Shown here: piece by piece, positions 1 through 8,461 of the stretch | Numbering within the stretch: the first letter of the stretch is position 1 | Layout of the letters: every line of letters begins with the position of its first letter | Source of the DNA: Candidatus Gastranaerophilales bacterium | GTDB lineage: Bacteria > Cyanobacteriota > Vampirovibrionia > Gastranaerophilales > Gastranaerophilaceae | DNA length: 64,000 bases | Assembly: GCA_944325635.1 (NCBI GenBank) | Contig: CALVBD010000003.1 | Span: forward strand, 62,001-126,000 | Direction: 5' to 3' | Program-made: the position numbers and the translations under genes | Notes under the pieces: model-generated | The model's database searches: none | Told to the model about the DNA's origin: nothing | Seen by the model: only the letters and a program-made list of their open reading frames with translations

Positions 1-2160
1 GAGGACTTTGAAACAATTATCCTTACCGACCGAGAACTTTTCAACAAACGCTCAAAAGAGGTTACCTCGACAAAACGTTCCTATTACAAAGAAAAACCTG
101 AATTTATCGAAAGCATTAATGATATAAAAGAGGGGGAATATGTAGTCCACAGTATCCACGGTGTCGGGATTTATAAGGGGCTTACCCAGCAGGAAATCGA
201 CGGGCAGCTTAAGGATTATCTTACAATTGAATACGCAAGCAAGGATAAACTTCACATTCCGGCAGAACAGATAAACCTTCTCTGCCGCTATAGAGGCTCC
301 GGAAACATCAAGCCGAAACTTTCCAGAATGGGCGGCAAGGATTGGGAAAACACAAAAGCCCGCGTCAAAAAAGAAGTTGAACAGGTTGCTTACGATTTGT
401 TACGGCTTTATGCAAGACGTAAAATGCAAAAAGGCATTCAGTTCCTTCCTGATACAACATGGCAGGTTGAGATGGAAGAAGCCTTTGAATACACGGAAAC
501 TCCTGACCAGATGAAGGCGATAGTCGATGTCAAGGCGGATATGGAAAGCGAAAATCCTATGGATAGGCTAATCTGCGGGGATGTCGGTTTCGGCAAAACA
601 GAAGTTGCAATGAGGGCAATCTTTAAGGCTGTCACCTCGGGGAAACAGGTTGCTGTTGTTGTTCCGACGACAATTCTTGCACTCCAGCACTACCAAACAA
701 TGTCTGACCGCTTTAAGCCGTTCGGGGTTCACGTAGAACTTCTCTCCCGCTTCCGCACAAATAAAGAACAGAAAGAAACCGTTAAAAATCTTGCAACAGG
801 CGCCTGTGACGTTGTTATCGGAACCCACCGACTTTTACAGGACGGAATTGTTTTTAAAGATTTAGGGCTTCTTGTAATAGATGAAGAGCACCGTTTCGGC
901 GTCCGCCACAAGGAAAAATTAAAGCAGCTGCGTGAAAATATAGACATAATCACAATGTCTGCAACCCCTATTCCGCGAACGCTTTATATGTCTTTATCAG
1001 GCATAAAAGATATGTCCGTAATCAACACTCCGCCGAAAAACAGGCTTCCGATAAAAACATTCGTGGGCGTATGGAATGATAATATGGTTAAAAACGCCAT
1101 AGTCCATGAACTTGATAGAGAAGGGCAGGTTTTCTACCTCTATAACCGCGTTGAAACAATAGAAGAATTTAAAATGCAGCTTCAGCAGCTTGTGCCGAAT
1201 GCACGAATTGCAATCGGACACGGACAGATGGATGAAAAAGCGCTTGAACAGGTGATTGTTGATTTTGCCAACCATGAATATGACGTACTTCTGGCGACCA
1301 CGATTATCGAAAACGGAATCGACATCCCGAACGCCAATACAATGATAATCCACGATGCCGACCGCTTCGGGCTTGCACAGCTTTACCAGTTGAGAGGACG
1401 CGTCGGACGATCGCAAAGACAGGCATACTGCTACTGCTTCTACAAACGGCAGAAAGAAATGACCAAAGAAGCAGTCCAGAGATTAAAAGCCATAAAAGAA
1501 TTCACAACCCTCGGAAGCGGCTATCAGATAGCACTCAGGGACGTTGAAATCCGAGGAGTCGGAAATATTCTCGGCACAAAACAGCACGGTCATATGATTA
1601 ACGTCGGTTTTGACACATACTGCCAGTTATTAGAAGAAACCGTCCACGAAATTCAAGGGGAACATGTTGAAAAAGACGTCCAGACTATTGTCGATATAAA
1701 TGTTACCGCCTTCATCCCTGACGACTGGGTGGGTTCTGCCGAACAAAAAATGATTGAATATAAACGACTCGCGGATGTAAAAAATGATGTTGAACTGGAT
1801 TATATAACAGAAGAGTGGAAAGACCGCTTTGCCAAACCGCCTGAAAGCGTCGAAAACCTCATTAAATTAATCAGAATACGTCTTGCCGCAAGCGATGTGA
1901 AAATTGCCGCAATCCGCGAAACTTCCGAAAACATCAGAATTTATACTCCATATACCCAGCCTGAATGGAAGATTATTCAGCGGGAACTTCCGTCGGAAAT
2001 TCTTAAGAAAATAAAGTTTACAATTGCCCCGCCGTCCTGTCAGGAAGGCAATTCCATTCTATTGTTAAATAATTCATATATGAATTTTGATGAAGTATTT
2101 AACATTTTAATTGATTTGTTTTATTATATACATAAAATTAGTCACGAATATAAAAACTAA
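1..2160 (+). CDS. mfd: transcription-repair coupling factor Mfd (3' part)
   Basis: ATP-dependent translocase that pushes stalled RNA polymerase off damaged DNA and recruits UvrA. The reading frame is open from base 1, so the first several hundred residues (UvrB-homology modules) lie outside the window; 719 residues are visible. In order: a CarD-like RNA polymerase-interacting domain (about residues 40-110, with VVHSIHGVGIYKGL), then the RecG-like SF2 motor with Walker A GDVGFGKTEVA, DEEHRFG as motif II, SATPIPRTL as motif III, and RGRVGRS as motif VI, then the C-terminal D7 region. An internal ATG at 328 is not the start, because the CarD-like domain precedes it. The stop is at 2158-2160. The extreme C-terminus, rich in Y, F and I, appears poorly conserved. 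Identification is secure. Confidence 0.97.
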   Translation, partial: EDFETIILTDRELFNKRSKEVTSTKRSYYKEKPEFIESINDIKEGEYVVHSIHGVGIYKGLTQQEIDGQLKDYLTIEYASKDKLHIPAEQINLLCRYRGSGNIKPKLSRMGGKDWENTKARVKKEVEQVAYDLLRLYARRKMQKGIQFLPDTTWQVEMEEAFEYTETPDQMKAIVDVKADMESENPMDRLICGDVGFGKTEVAMRAIFKAVTSGKQVAVVVPTTILALQHYQTMSDRFKPFGVHVELLSRFRTNKEQKETVKNLATGACDVVIGTHRLLQDGIVFKDLGLLVIDEEHRFGVRHKEKLKQLRENIDIITMSATPIPRTLYMSLSGIKDMSVINTPPKNRLPIKTFVGVWNDNMVKNAIVHELDREGQVFYLYNRVETIEEFKMQLQQLVPNARIAIGHGQMDEKALEQVIVDFANHEYDVLLATTIIENGIDIPNANTMIIHDADRFGLAQLYQLRGRVGRSQRQAYCYCFYKRQKEMTKEAVQRLKAIKEFTTLGSGYQIALRDVEIRGVGNILGTKQHGHMINVGFDTYCQLLEETVHEIQGEHVEKDVQTIVDINVTAFIPDDWVGSAEQKMIEYKRLADVKNDVELDYITEEWKDRFAKPPESVENLIKLIRIRLAASDVKIAAIRETSENIRIYTPYTQPEWKIIQRELPSEILKKIKFTIAPPSCQEGNSILLLNNSYMNFDEVFNILIDLFYYIHKISHEYKN

Positions 2161-2179
2161 CCAAAGAAAGAGAGAGTTT

Positions 2180-3337
2180 ATGAAAGGAAAAAAATTACTT
2201 GCAACCGTTGCATTATCTGCAATTTTATTCACAGGCTGCGGTATTAAATCAGCTCAAACAATTATTAAAGTAAACGGTCAAAATATTACCCAGGGACAGT
2301 TTGACGAAAGCTTCAACAAATCTGCTCAGGGCGGTATGATGGCACAATTGGGAATTAACGTTAAAGACGGTAAAAATAACTTTTTATATTATTTAATTAA
2401 AGACAAAGTTGTCAATGAACTTATTGTAAAAGAATTAATCAATCAGGAAATTGAAAAACGCGGAATTGAAGTTTCTAACGAAGATGTAGACAATGCTGTA
2501 AAAGAAATTGTTGATAAAGTAGGTTCAAAAGAACAACTCAATCAGATACTTAAACAAAACGGGGTTTCAACTTCACAATTCAAAAAAGATTTGAAAGAAG
2601 AAGTTAAAATGAAAAAACTCGCAAAAGAACTTACTGACAGCAATATAAGTGATGCAGATGCTAAAAAATATTACAACGACAACATCAAACAATTCAAATA
2701 TCCTGAAAAAGTAAGAGCTTCACATATACTTATCTCTGTAAATCCGCAGGAAATTGAAGAAATCATCACATCCGATAAAGCAAACGCAAATCTTTCAAAA
2801 GAAGAAGTACAGAAAAAAGTTAACGAAGAAATCGCAGCAAAAAAAGCAAAAGCAGAAAGCCTCTTAGCACAGGTTAAAAAAGACCAAACACAGTTTGCTA
2901 AAATTGCAAAAGAAAATTCTGACGACACAACAACAGCAGTTAACGGCGGAGATTTAGGCTTCTTTGCAGCACAGGAAATGGTTCCTGAATTTTCAAAAGC
3001 TGCCTTTTCTATGAAACCTAATACCGTTTCAGGACTTGTAAAATCTCAGTTCGGCTACCACATCATCATGGTAACAGACAGAATGGAAGCAGGTCAACAA
3101 CCGTTTGAAAAAGTTAAAAACGACATCAAAGGTTTCCTTGAAACTCAAAAACAGCTTGAAGCAATAGACAAACTCGTAGAATCATTAAAGAAAAATGCTA
3201 CAATTGAATATGTAAATAAAGAATATGATCCTGCAGAAATTCAAAAGGCGCTTAAAACAGAAATAAAAGAAGGAAACGAAAAAGCAAAAGAAATCAAAGA
3301 AGCTGCTAAAGAAACAAAAGCTCCTGAAAAAAAATAA
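2180..3337 (+). CDS. SurA/PrsA-like peptidyl-prolyl isomerase lipoprotein
   Basis: Probable envelope foldase or chaperone of 385 residues. The start at 2180 follows GAAAGAGAGAG; the in-frame ATG at 2111 lies inside mfd and would mask the signal peptide. The N-terminus is a lipoprotein signal (KGKKLLATVALSAILFTGC), with the lipidated Cys in an LFTGC lipobox. A SurA_N-like helical domain follows, then a parvulin (PpiC) domain at about residues 170-300, with VRASHILI, GGDLGFF and FGYHIIMV. The C-terminal 60 residues are charged, rich in K and E, and likely helical. Exact assignment to SurA versus PrsA is not possible by eye. It sits 20 bp after mfd and is followed by a strong terminator, so it probably closes that transcription unit. 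Confidence 0.9.
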   Translation: MKGKKLLATVALSAILFTGCGIKSAQTIIKVNGQNITQGQFDESFNKSAQGGMMAQLGINVKDGKNNFLYYLIKDKVVNELIVKELINQEIEKRGIEVSNEDVDNAVKEIVDKVGSKEQLNQILKQNGVSTSQFKKDLKEEVKMKKLAKELTDSNISDADAKKYYNDNIKQFKYPEKVRASHILISVNPQEIEEIITSDKANANLSKEEVQKKVNEEIAAKKAKAESLLAQVKKDQTQFAKIAKENSDDTTTAVNGGDLGFFAAQEMVPEFSKAAFSMKPNTVSGLVKSQFGYHIIMVTDRMEAGQQPFEKVKNDIKGFLETQKQLEAIDKLVESLKKNATIEYVNKEYDPAEIQKALKTEIKEGNEKAKEIKEAAKETKAPEKK

Positions 3338-3358
3338 TTTCTGAAAGAAATAAAAAAC

Positions 3359-3400
3359 AAAAAGAGTTCGGCCAATATACAAACCGAACTCTTTTTTATT
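3359..3400 (+). terminator. rho-independent terminator after the foldase gene
   Basis: Stem AAAGAGTTCGG (3361-3371) pairs with CCGAACTCTTT (3384-3394), followed by a T-run. It lies 22 bases after the foldase stop codon. Confidence 0.85.
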
Positions 3401-3497
3401 TCCGATATTCTAATCTAGTGTCGCCGATTTTCAAACGGCCACTCGGAAATTTGGCTTTACTGCCTTATCGCGAAATTTTCTCGGATAAATTTAATCT

Positions 3498-3523
3498 AAA
3501 AAAAGCGCGGCAGGAGGTGCCGC
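3498..3523 (-). terminator. rho-independent terminator for RNase P RNA
   Basis: On the minus strand, GCGGCA-CCTCC-TGCCGC is followed by GC and seven T. It lies about 105 bases downstream of the mature 3' end of rnpB, so the precursor would carry a trimmed 3' trailer. Confidence 0.75.
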
Positions 3524-3628
3524 AAAAATAAGTATGCAAAACACAAGTATAGCTGTGTAATTATATTTTAGCAAAGATTTTAAATAATGCAATCGCCATT
3601 TGGCATTAATTTGTATAATTTATAAAAA

Positions 3629-4120
3629 TAAAGCAGCCCGTAAGCCGTGTTCTGTTTTAGATAATCATCTGTCTGGTATTGTGATTACTCACAATCTCAA
3701 GCGATTTTTTAGAAGTGGGCGGACAACCTTTATAACCTTCCATTTAATCTTGCATCCGATCGGGGTTTACCTGGCCAATATTTCTCAATATTGCCGGTGA
3801 AGCTCTTAACTCACCGTTGCACCCTCGCCTGTGATATAAAATCCATCGGCAGTCTCACGTCTTTGCTTTTTTAGCCGCCTGTGCAATCCGTTATCGGATT
3901 GCTTCGTTCCTTCCGCATTCGCTTCTGTCACAACGGCGGCATCGTAGTGTTCGTGCCTGCCCGTCTTGCTCCCGCAAGCCGGCACCGCACTCACACCGGC
4001 TGACGCATTCATTTCTGTGGCACTATCCACCGGCTCACGCCGTCCGGGCTTTCCCCGGCGATCTGTCCTTGGATGCACGGACTTTCCTCACATTTTCATG
4101 CGCGATTATCCGGCTGCTTT
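3629..4120 (-). ncRNA. rnpB: RNase P RNA (catalytic RNA of tRNA 5' processing)
   Basis: Read on the minus strand, the 5' region contains the universal GAGGAAAGTCC core and the 3' region contains the AGAACACGGCTTACGGGC block. The two ends pair as helix P1: AAAGCAGCC at 4112-4120 with GGCTGCTTT near 3630. Between them lie the conserved AGGGTGCAACGGTGAGTT segment and the GGGGTAAACC-like segment. Length is about 490 nt, at the long side for a bacterial A-type RNA; the middle (about 3855-3990) is G+C-rich and probably an extended P12-like arm. Ends are set from P1 pairing and may be off by a few bases. Reading frames here are not genes. Confidence 0.93.
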
Positions 4121-4130
4121 ATTTAACTGT

Positions 4131-4159
4131 ATATTAGCACAGAAAAATCCTTTTGGAAA
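4131..4159 (-). promoter_or_regulatory. rnpB: probable rnpB promoter
   Basis: On the minus strand, TTTCCA (4154-4159) and TAATAT (4131-4136) are separated by 17 bases. The -10 lies 11 bases before the predicted 5' end. The -35 match is only moderate. Confidence 0.5.
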
Positions 4160-4212
4160 TACCGTACAGATGAAGTTAAGTGCAATTAAACGAAGGGTGA
4201 TGGGATATCAAA

Positions 4213-4340
4213 CGTCATTCCGGAAGCTTAGAAAAACTAATTGAGACGGATGGCGAAATTGAGTTTTTCAAGCTATGCGGAATCGCATTCTCGTTGAATG
4301 TAACTATAATGCGATCCCGGGTCGGAGCCCTGGATGACGT
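4213..4340 (+). repeat. dispersed palindromic repeat, family A copy 1
   Basis: A roughly 128-bp unit begins CGTCATTCCGGAAGC and ends TGGATGACGT, with inner blocks TTTTTCAAGCTATGCGG and ATGCGATCCCGGGT. Two further copies are at 10437-10564 and, inverted, at 46906-47033. The ends are complementary (CGTCAT and ATGACG), so the unit can fold into a long hairpin. It is non-coding. Confidence 0.8.
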
Positions 4341-4394
4341 CAATGTGGAAAATGAAAAACCTTCCTTATAGAGTGTGGTTGCACGAAAACGGCG

Positions 4395-4690
4395 GTAGAA
4401 TTGGCGGCTTTCTTCCCCCTCACCCTAACCCTCTACCCCAGGGAGAGGGGGAAGAGTGACCTCCTTGTAAAGAAAGTCCAAATGGCACTGTTGGTTGGGC
4501 ACTTGCCCAACGATAAACCAAAATACCGGATTGTAGGCACTAAGATAAAATGTTATGACATTCTGAGGGCGAAGCCCGAAAGAATCCAGCTTTTAGAATG
4601 TGAAGCATAATGAGTGAAGAGGGAAATGACTTATTATTATTGAACTACTCACCATTCACTCTTCACCTCTCACTTAAATTATTAAGTGAT
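4395..4690. repeat. mosaic of short dispersed repeats
   Basis: No gene is seen here. The stretch strings together units seen elsewhere in the window: a CCCTCTACCCCAGGGAGAGG block (4426-4450), TTGGGCACTTGCCCAAC (4494-4510), TTCTGAGGGCGAAGCCCGAAA (4560-4580) with AATCCAGCTTTTAGAATGTG, and the pair TGAGTGAAGAG / ACTCACCATTCACTCTTCAC (4610-4672), which can form a hairpin. Short reading frames in it are by-products of the repeats. Confidence 0.75.
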
Positions 4691-4711
4691 GTTACAACAT
4701 GCGTAAATTAT

Positions 4712-4740
4712 TTGTCTTTTTTACACGAATAAAATACAAT
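4712..4740 (+). promoter_or_regulatory. sigma-70-like promoter
   Basis: TTGTCT (4712-4717) and TACAAT (4735-4740) have a 17-base spacer. Transcription would begin near 4747, downstream of an in-frame ATG at 4699. This argues that translation of the next gene starts at 4774. Confidence 0.6.
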
Positions 4741-4773
4741 AGTGTTGGGAAAGTTTTGAGGGATTATTTATTT

Positions 4774-5271
4774 ATGTTAAAAGATGCAATTAGAGAGAAG
4801 ACTTTATCACCACAAGAAGTAAGAGCAATTTTAAATACTGACAACAAGGAAATTGTTGAGTTATGCAAACGCGCTTCTATCCTGCCGAGAAAAAATAGCA
4901 AAGGTCAAACTTACTTTTCTTATGAAGAAGTTAAAAATCTAAGAAAAGTACAAGCTCAGAAAAAAGGGGTTAGCGTTCCTATGGTACAGCAAGCACAAAA
5001 ACCGCCTACTGCTATTCAAAATATTCTCACCTCACTGCAGGAAATGGAAACAAAGCTTAGCGATAAAATTGCTAAAGTTATTGATGAAAAACTTGAAGGC
5101 ATGGACGAAGTTGTCGTTGAATTAATCAGATGTAAAACTGACAACGAAACTTTAAGACAAAAAATCGTTGATTTAAACAAAGAAGTTTATCAGCTTAAAA
5201 ATGATTTAAATACTTACAAACCAATCGGACTCGGGTTATACAGAAAGAAAAGCAGCCACGTTTGGGAATAG
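4774..5271 (+). CDS. MerR-like helix-turn-helix protein with coiled coil
   Basis: A 165-residue probable DNA-binding protein. The N-terminal 65 residues (LSPQEVRAILNTDNKEIVEL, then FSYEEVKNLRKVQ) look like a MerR/excisionase-type winged helix, which usually binds DNA as a dimer. After a Q- and P-rich linker come about 75 residues of helix with heptad spacing (roughly 90-155) that could dimerise. The start at 4774 was chosen because GAGG precedes it and a promoter at 4712-4740 lies inside any longer version. It is alone upstream of recA on the same strand, 90 bases away. Its target and role are unknown. MerR-like folds with C-terminal coiled coils also occur in chromosome-organising and plasmid proteins, so a regulatory role is not certain. 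Confidence 0.7.
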   Translation: MLKDAIREKTLSPQEVRAILNTDNKEIVELCKRASILPRKNSKGQTYFSYEEVKNLRKVQAQKKGVSVPMVQQAQKPPTAIQNILTSLQEMETKLSDKIAKVIDEKLEGMDEVVVELIRCKTDNETLRQKIVDLNKEVYQLKNDLNTYKPIGLGLYRKKSSHVWE

Positions 5272-5361
5272 AATTATTGCGCGACGAGGCGGATTTTTAC
5301 ATAAATAAAACAGAGCAATAGTCTCCGAAGTCTGGTTTGACTAATATAAAGGGATTAAATA

Positions 5362-6384
5362 ATGGCAGTTAAAGAAAAAGAAACAGAAACACAATCAGCT
5401 TCAGATGAAAGAAGTAAAGCGCTAAAACTAGCTATAGAAAAAATAGAAAAAGACTTCGGTAAAGGTTCAATCATGAAACTTGGCGACAAGCCGACAGTTA
5501 ATGTTGATGCAATTCCGACAGGTTCACTTGCACTTGATGTGGCTCTCGGTATCGGAGGCGTTCCGCGCGGTCGTATTATAGAGATTTACGGTCCGGAAAG
5601 TTCCGGTAAAACAACACTTGCCCAGCACATTGTTGCAGAATGCCAGAAAAAAGGCGGAATTGCAGCATTCGTTGATGCTGAACACGCACTTGACCCTGAA
5701 TATGCAAAAGCTTTAGGCGTAAAAATTGACGACCTTCTTATTTCCCAGCCGGATACAGGAGAACAGGCGCTTGATATCACGGAAGAACTCGTTCGCTCCG
5801 GTGCTGTTGATGTTGTTGTAGTCGATTCAGTTGCTGCACTTGTTCCGAAAGCTGAAATTGAAGGGTCTATGGAAGACCAGCAGATGGGGCTTCAGGCTCG
5901 ATTGATGAGTAAAGCTCTCAGAAAATTAACAGGTATTATCGGTAAAACTAATACGACAGTAATTTTCATCAACCAGTTGCGTATGAAAATCGGTGTTATG
6001 TACGGGAACCCTGAAACAACAACCGGCGGCAACGCGTTAAAATACTACGCCTCAGTTCGTATGGAAATCAAACGTACCGAAGGTGTTAAGGGTGACGACG
6101 GCGATGTCGGAAACCACGTCCGCGTAAGAGTTGTTAAAAACAAAGTTGCACCGCCATTCAGAACTGCTGAATTTGATATTATTTTCGGTAAAGGTATATG
6201 TAAAGTCGGAAACATCCTTGACGTTGCGGTTAACCTTGATATCGTGAAAAAAGCCGGTTCTTGGTTCAGCTTTAATGAAGAAAAACTCGGTCAGGGACGC
6301 GACAAGGCAAGAGATTTCTTAACAGAAAACCCTGATATCCTCGCTCAAGTTGAAACTCTGGTACGAGAAAAACTTGCCCAGTAA
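5362..6384 (+). CDS. recA: recombinase RecA
   Basis: Strand-exchange protein of homologous recombination and co-protease for SOS induction; cytoplasmic. The length of 340 residues is typical. Visible: Walker [13 protein letters not shown] at about residue 77, [19 protein letters not shown], the Walker B strand [21 protein letters not shown]1/L2 loop regions with [20 protein letters not shown], and a short acidic-poor C-terminus. AAAGGGA precedes the ATG by about 9 bases. No canonical LexA palindrome of the CGAAC-N4-GTTCG type was found in the 90-bp upstream gap, so its SOS control is not evident. It is followed after only 6 bases by an XRE/zinc-ribbon gene, which probably shares the transcript. 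Confidence 0.98.
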   Translation: MAVKEKETETQSASDERSKALKLAIEKIEKDFGKGSIMKLGDKPTVNVDAIPTGSLALDVALGIGGVPRGRIIEIYGPESSGKTTLAQHIVAECQKKGGIAAFVDAEHALDPEYAKALGVKIDDLLISQPDTGEQALDITEELVRSGAVDVVVVDSVAALVPKAEIEGSMEDQQMGLQARLMSKALRKLTGIIGKTNTTVIFINQLRMKIGVMYGNPETTTGGNALKYYASVRMEIKRTEGVKGDDGDVGNHVRVRVVKNKVAPPFRTAEFDIIFGKGICKVGNILDVAVNLDIVKKAGSWFSFNEEKLGQGRDKARDFLTENPDILAQVETLVREKLAQ

Positions 6385-6390
6385 GAAGTT

Positions 6391-6795
6391 ATGAAAACAT
6401 TAGCGCAATTCGTACAAAAAAGACGGGATGACCTTGGGATGTCTGCCAAAGGACTTGCGGCGGCATGTAATCTTGATGTAAGCCTTATAGAAGAAATTGA
6501 GGGAGGAAAAGAACTTTTTCTTCCTGTGACAATACGGCAGAAGCTTGCTAAAGGCTTAAAATGCAACCCTGACGACATCAAAAAGCTCGAAAAAGATTTT
6601 GATACCCATTTTCTTGCTGATGACAAGATTATTGAGAGTTTGAAAGAACTAATCCTCAACGGCGCAGGCGGTTTAAAGTGTCCGAAATGCGGTGCCCCTT
6701 TAATTACACGTGTTGCAAAGATGTATGATTTAGAAGATAACCTCGTTTTACATCCGAAAGCCCACTGCACCAAGTGCGTTTTCCAGATACATTAA
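6391..6795 (+). CDS. XRE-type helix-turn-helix protein with C-terminal zinc ribbon
   Basis: A 134-residue protein of two parts. Residues 1-65 form an XRE/Cro helix-turn-helix (LAAACNLDVSLIEEIEGGKE). Residues about 93-130 form a zinc ribbon with CPKCGAP and a second CTKC pair. The gap from the recA stop is only 6 bases, so it is likely co-transcribed and translationally coupled. A DNA- or RNA-binding regulator is the natural reading, but no function is recognised. The recA linkage suggests a possible link to DNA damage, which is inference only. Confidence 0.75.
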   Translation: MKTLAQFVQKRRDDLGMSAKGLAAACNLDVSLIEEIEGGKELFLPVTIRQKLAKGLKCNPDDIKKLEKDFDTHFLADDKIIESLKELILNGAGGLKCPKCGAPLITRVAKMYDLEDNLVLHPKAHCTKCVFQIH

Positions 6796-6928
6796 TCATT
6801 GATGTACATTTTAAAAATACCCGATTTTGAAAGCGTAGTAAAACTCTTTCGGAATTGAGTTTTTCAAGTGGTAGCCCGGGATGGAGCTATAGACTCTGCA
6901 CCTTAGCTGTTATACTTAAAATACAAGT

Positions 6929-7504
6929 TTACAAATCAGCACCTTTACTGTACATATCTGACACAATTTTCTTAATATAATCTTTTACCGCTGCAGTAAT
7001 AATCAAATCAGGCTCCTTTGCCGTGAATTCATCAAGAACGACAATGGCATCACGCAATTGTCCTTTTTTTTCAAATAAAAGCCCGCGCATAATCATATTT
7101 AAAGGGTTGTCGTTTTCATAAGTCTGTGCAATCTTTGCATCAACCAACCCCAGAGCCTGATAACAGTCCGCAAGATTCTGGTAATATTTAAAATTAAGAG
7201 TATAAAGTCCCAAAGCCCTTTCAAAACAGTCCTGCGCAAGATCTGCCGCACCGACTTTCATATAGCATTCGCCGAGGTTGTTATAGTAAACCGACGATGC
7301 CTGCACATCAGGGCTAAGGCTTATTGCGATTTTGAATTCCTGTATAGCAGGATACCACCAGTAATCCTTCATATACATAAGCCCGCGGTTATTATGCATC
7401 GCAGCGTTTTTCTCCGAATCAATTACATAGGTTTCTGGTTTTTTGTAACCGGAGAAGAGAACCGCACAAAATAACAATGTTATTATAAAAGTTTTCTTCA
7501 TCAT
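6929..7504 (-). CDS. exported TPR protein (lipobox-like signal lacking Cys)
   Basis: A 191-residue protein with an N-terminal signal (MMKKTFIITLLFCAVLFSGY) and four to five TPR-like helical pairs from about residue 35 (NNRGLMYMKDYWWYPAIQEF, YYNNLGECYMKVGAADLAQ, YYQNLADCYQALGL). It probably acts as a periplasmic or membrane-anchored adaptor. The signal ends LFSGY where a lipobox would read LFSGC. The lipidated cysteine has become tyrosine, so it may be released or remain a membrane anchor. It is the last gene of a four-gene minus-strand operon, 14 bases after the MBL hydrolase. Partner unknown. Confidence 0.7.
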   Translation of the reverse strand: MMKKTFIITLLFCAVLFSGYKKPETYVIDSEKNAAMHNNRGLMYMKDYWWYPAIQEFKIAISLSPDVQASSVYYNNLGECYMKVGAADLAQDCFERALGLYTLNFKYYQNLADCYQALGLVDAKIAQTYENDNPLNMIMRGLLFEKKGQLRDAIVVLDEFTAKEPDLIITAAVKDYIKKIVSDMYSKGADL

Positions 7505-7517
7505 ACTTTATATATAA

Positions 7518-8450
7518 TTACAGTAAATTAATTTCCAACCCTTCATGCGCCAGAATTACCCTATCTGAAAACGCTTTATACTGTTCTTCAATTGAATCAA
7601 GTTTTTCATCATCGTATTCCGGATCAAAGTGGAAGAATACTAATTTTTCAGCGCCTGTCTGGTTCTGACATTCGATTGCCATATCAAAGGTTGAGTGCCC
7701 GTAACCCTGTTTCGGAACAAGAGAATTCAGATAATCTTCCGTCGTATACTGCGCATCGTGGATAAGGAGGTTACAGCCGCGGGCAAAGTTTGTAAGCTTT
7801 TTATCTCCGCCAAGATAACTTTCTTTATCCGTTGCATAAACAAGGGTTTTACCTTTATAAGAAATTTTATAAATAAACACGCCTTCCTGCGGATGGGCAT
7901 AAGAACGGTAGCAGGTAATTAAAACGTCATCTTCCCCGACCTGTAAATCTTCCGCTTTTTCAATCCGCTTTACTATAGGCGCTTCGCCGTGGCGCAGGAT
8001 AATTCCTTCTGTCTCACTGATATCGTGGATATTAAGGTTGCCGGCAATATCCCCCAAATCAAGCGGAAAAGATTTTCCGAACAATAAACCAGCAAGTTCA
8101 TCCGACAAAGTTTCGTTGTAATTAACGTTTCCGTAGACATTCAAAACAGTTGACGGAATATGCAAAGGTCTAAAAAACGTAAATCCCTGAATATGGTCAA
8201 GATGAATGTGGGACAGAAGTACAATAGCGTTAATCGGGGTTCTGTCTGCAGGATTGACAGCAGATGCAATGTAGTCGCGCAAAAGTTCGTTGCCGACATC
8301 AATCAGTCCGGTTCCTGCATCAAGCACTATCAAATGCCCGCCGACTCTGACTTCCACGCAGGAAGTATTCCCGCCGTATTTTAAAAATTCTTTCTTTGCT
8401 AAAGGATAACTGCCTCTAACACCTCTGAACTTAACTTTAAATTCGCTCAT
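7518..8450 (-). CDS. MBL-fold metallo-hydrolase
   Basis: A 310-residue cytoplasmic-looking hydrolase of the metallo-beta-lactamase fold. Visible are RGVRGSYP and YGGNTSCVEV at the start (as in PhnP/RNase Z-like and cyclic-phosphodiesterase-like members), LDAGTGL, the metal motif SHIHLDHIQGF, YATDKE, and a late HSTFDMA. The class acts on phosphodiesters or thioesters; the substrate cannot be told from the sequence. It lies between a metallophosphoesterase gene (11-base gap upstream) and a TPR gene in one operon. Confidence 0.82.
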   Translation of the reverse strand: MSEFKVKFRGVRGSYPLAKKEFLKYGGNTSCVEVRVGGHLIVLDAGTGLIDVGNELLRDYIASAVNPADRTPINAIVLLSHIHLDHIQGFTFFRPLHIPSTVLNVYGNVNYNETLSDELAGLLFGKSFPLDLGDIAGNLNIHDISETEGIILRHGEAPIVKRIEKAEDLQVGEDDVLITCYRSYAHPQEGVFIYKISYKGKTLVYATDKESYLGGDKKLTNFARGCNLLIHDAQYTTEDYLNSLVPKQGYGHSTFDMAIECQNQTGAEKLVFFHFDPEYDDEKLDSIEEQYKAFSDRVILAHEGLEINLL

Positions 8451-8461
8451 TTTTCAAACCC

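Noticed and set aside
3806-4244. Reading frames in the rnpB region
   Set aside because: The DNA is RNase P RNA with conserved core motifs; the frames have no protein-like features.
4699-4773. N-terminal extension of the MerR-like gene
   Set aside because: A promoter (TTGTCT-N17-TACAAT) lies inside it, and the shorter start has a ribosome-binding site.
5272-5361. LexA operator upstream of recA
   Set aside because: No CGAAC-N4-GTTCG or CTGT-N8-ACAG palindrome was found in the gap.
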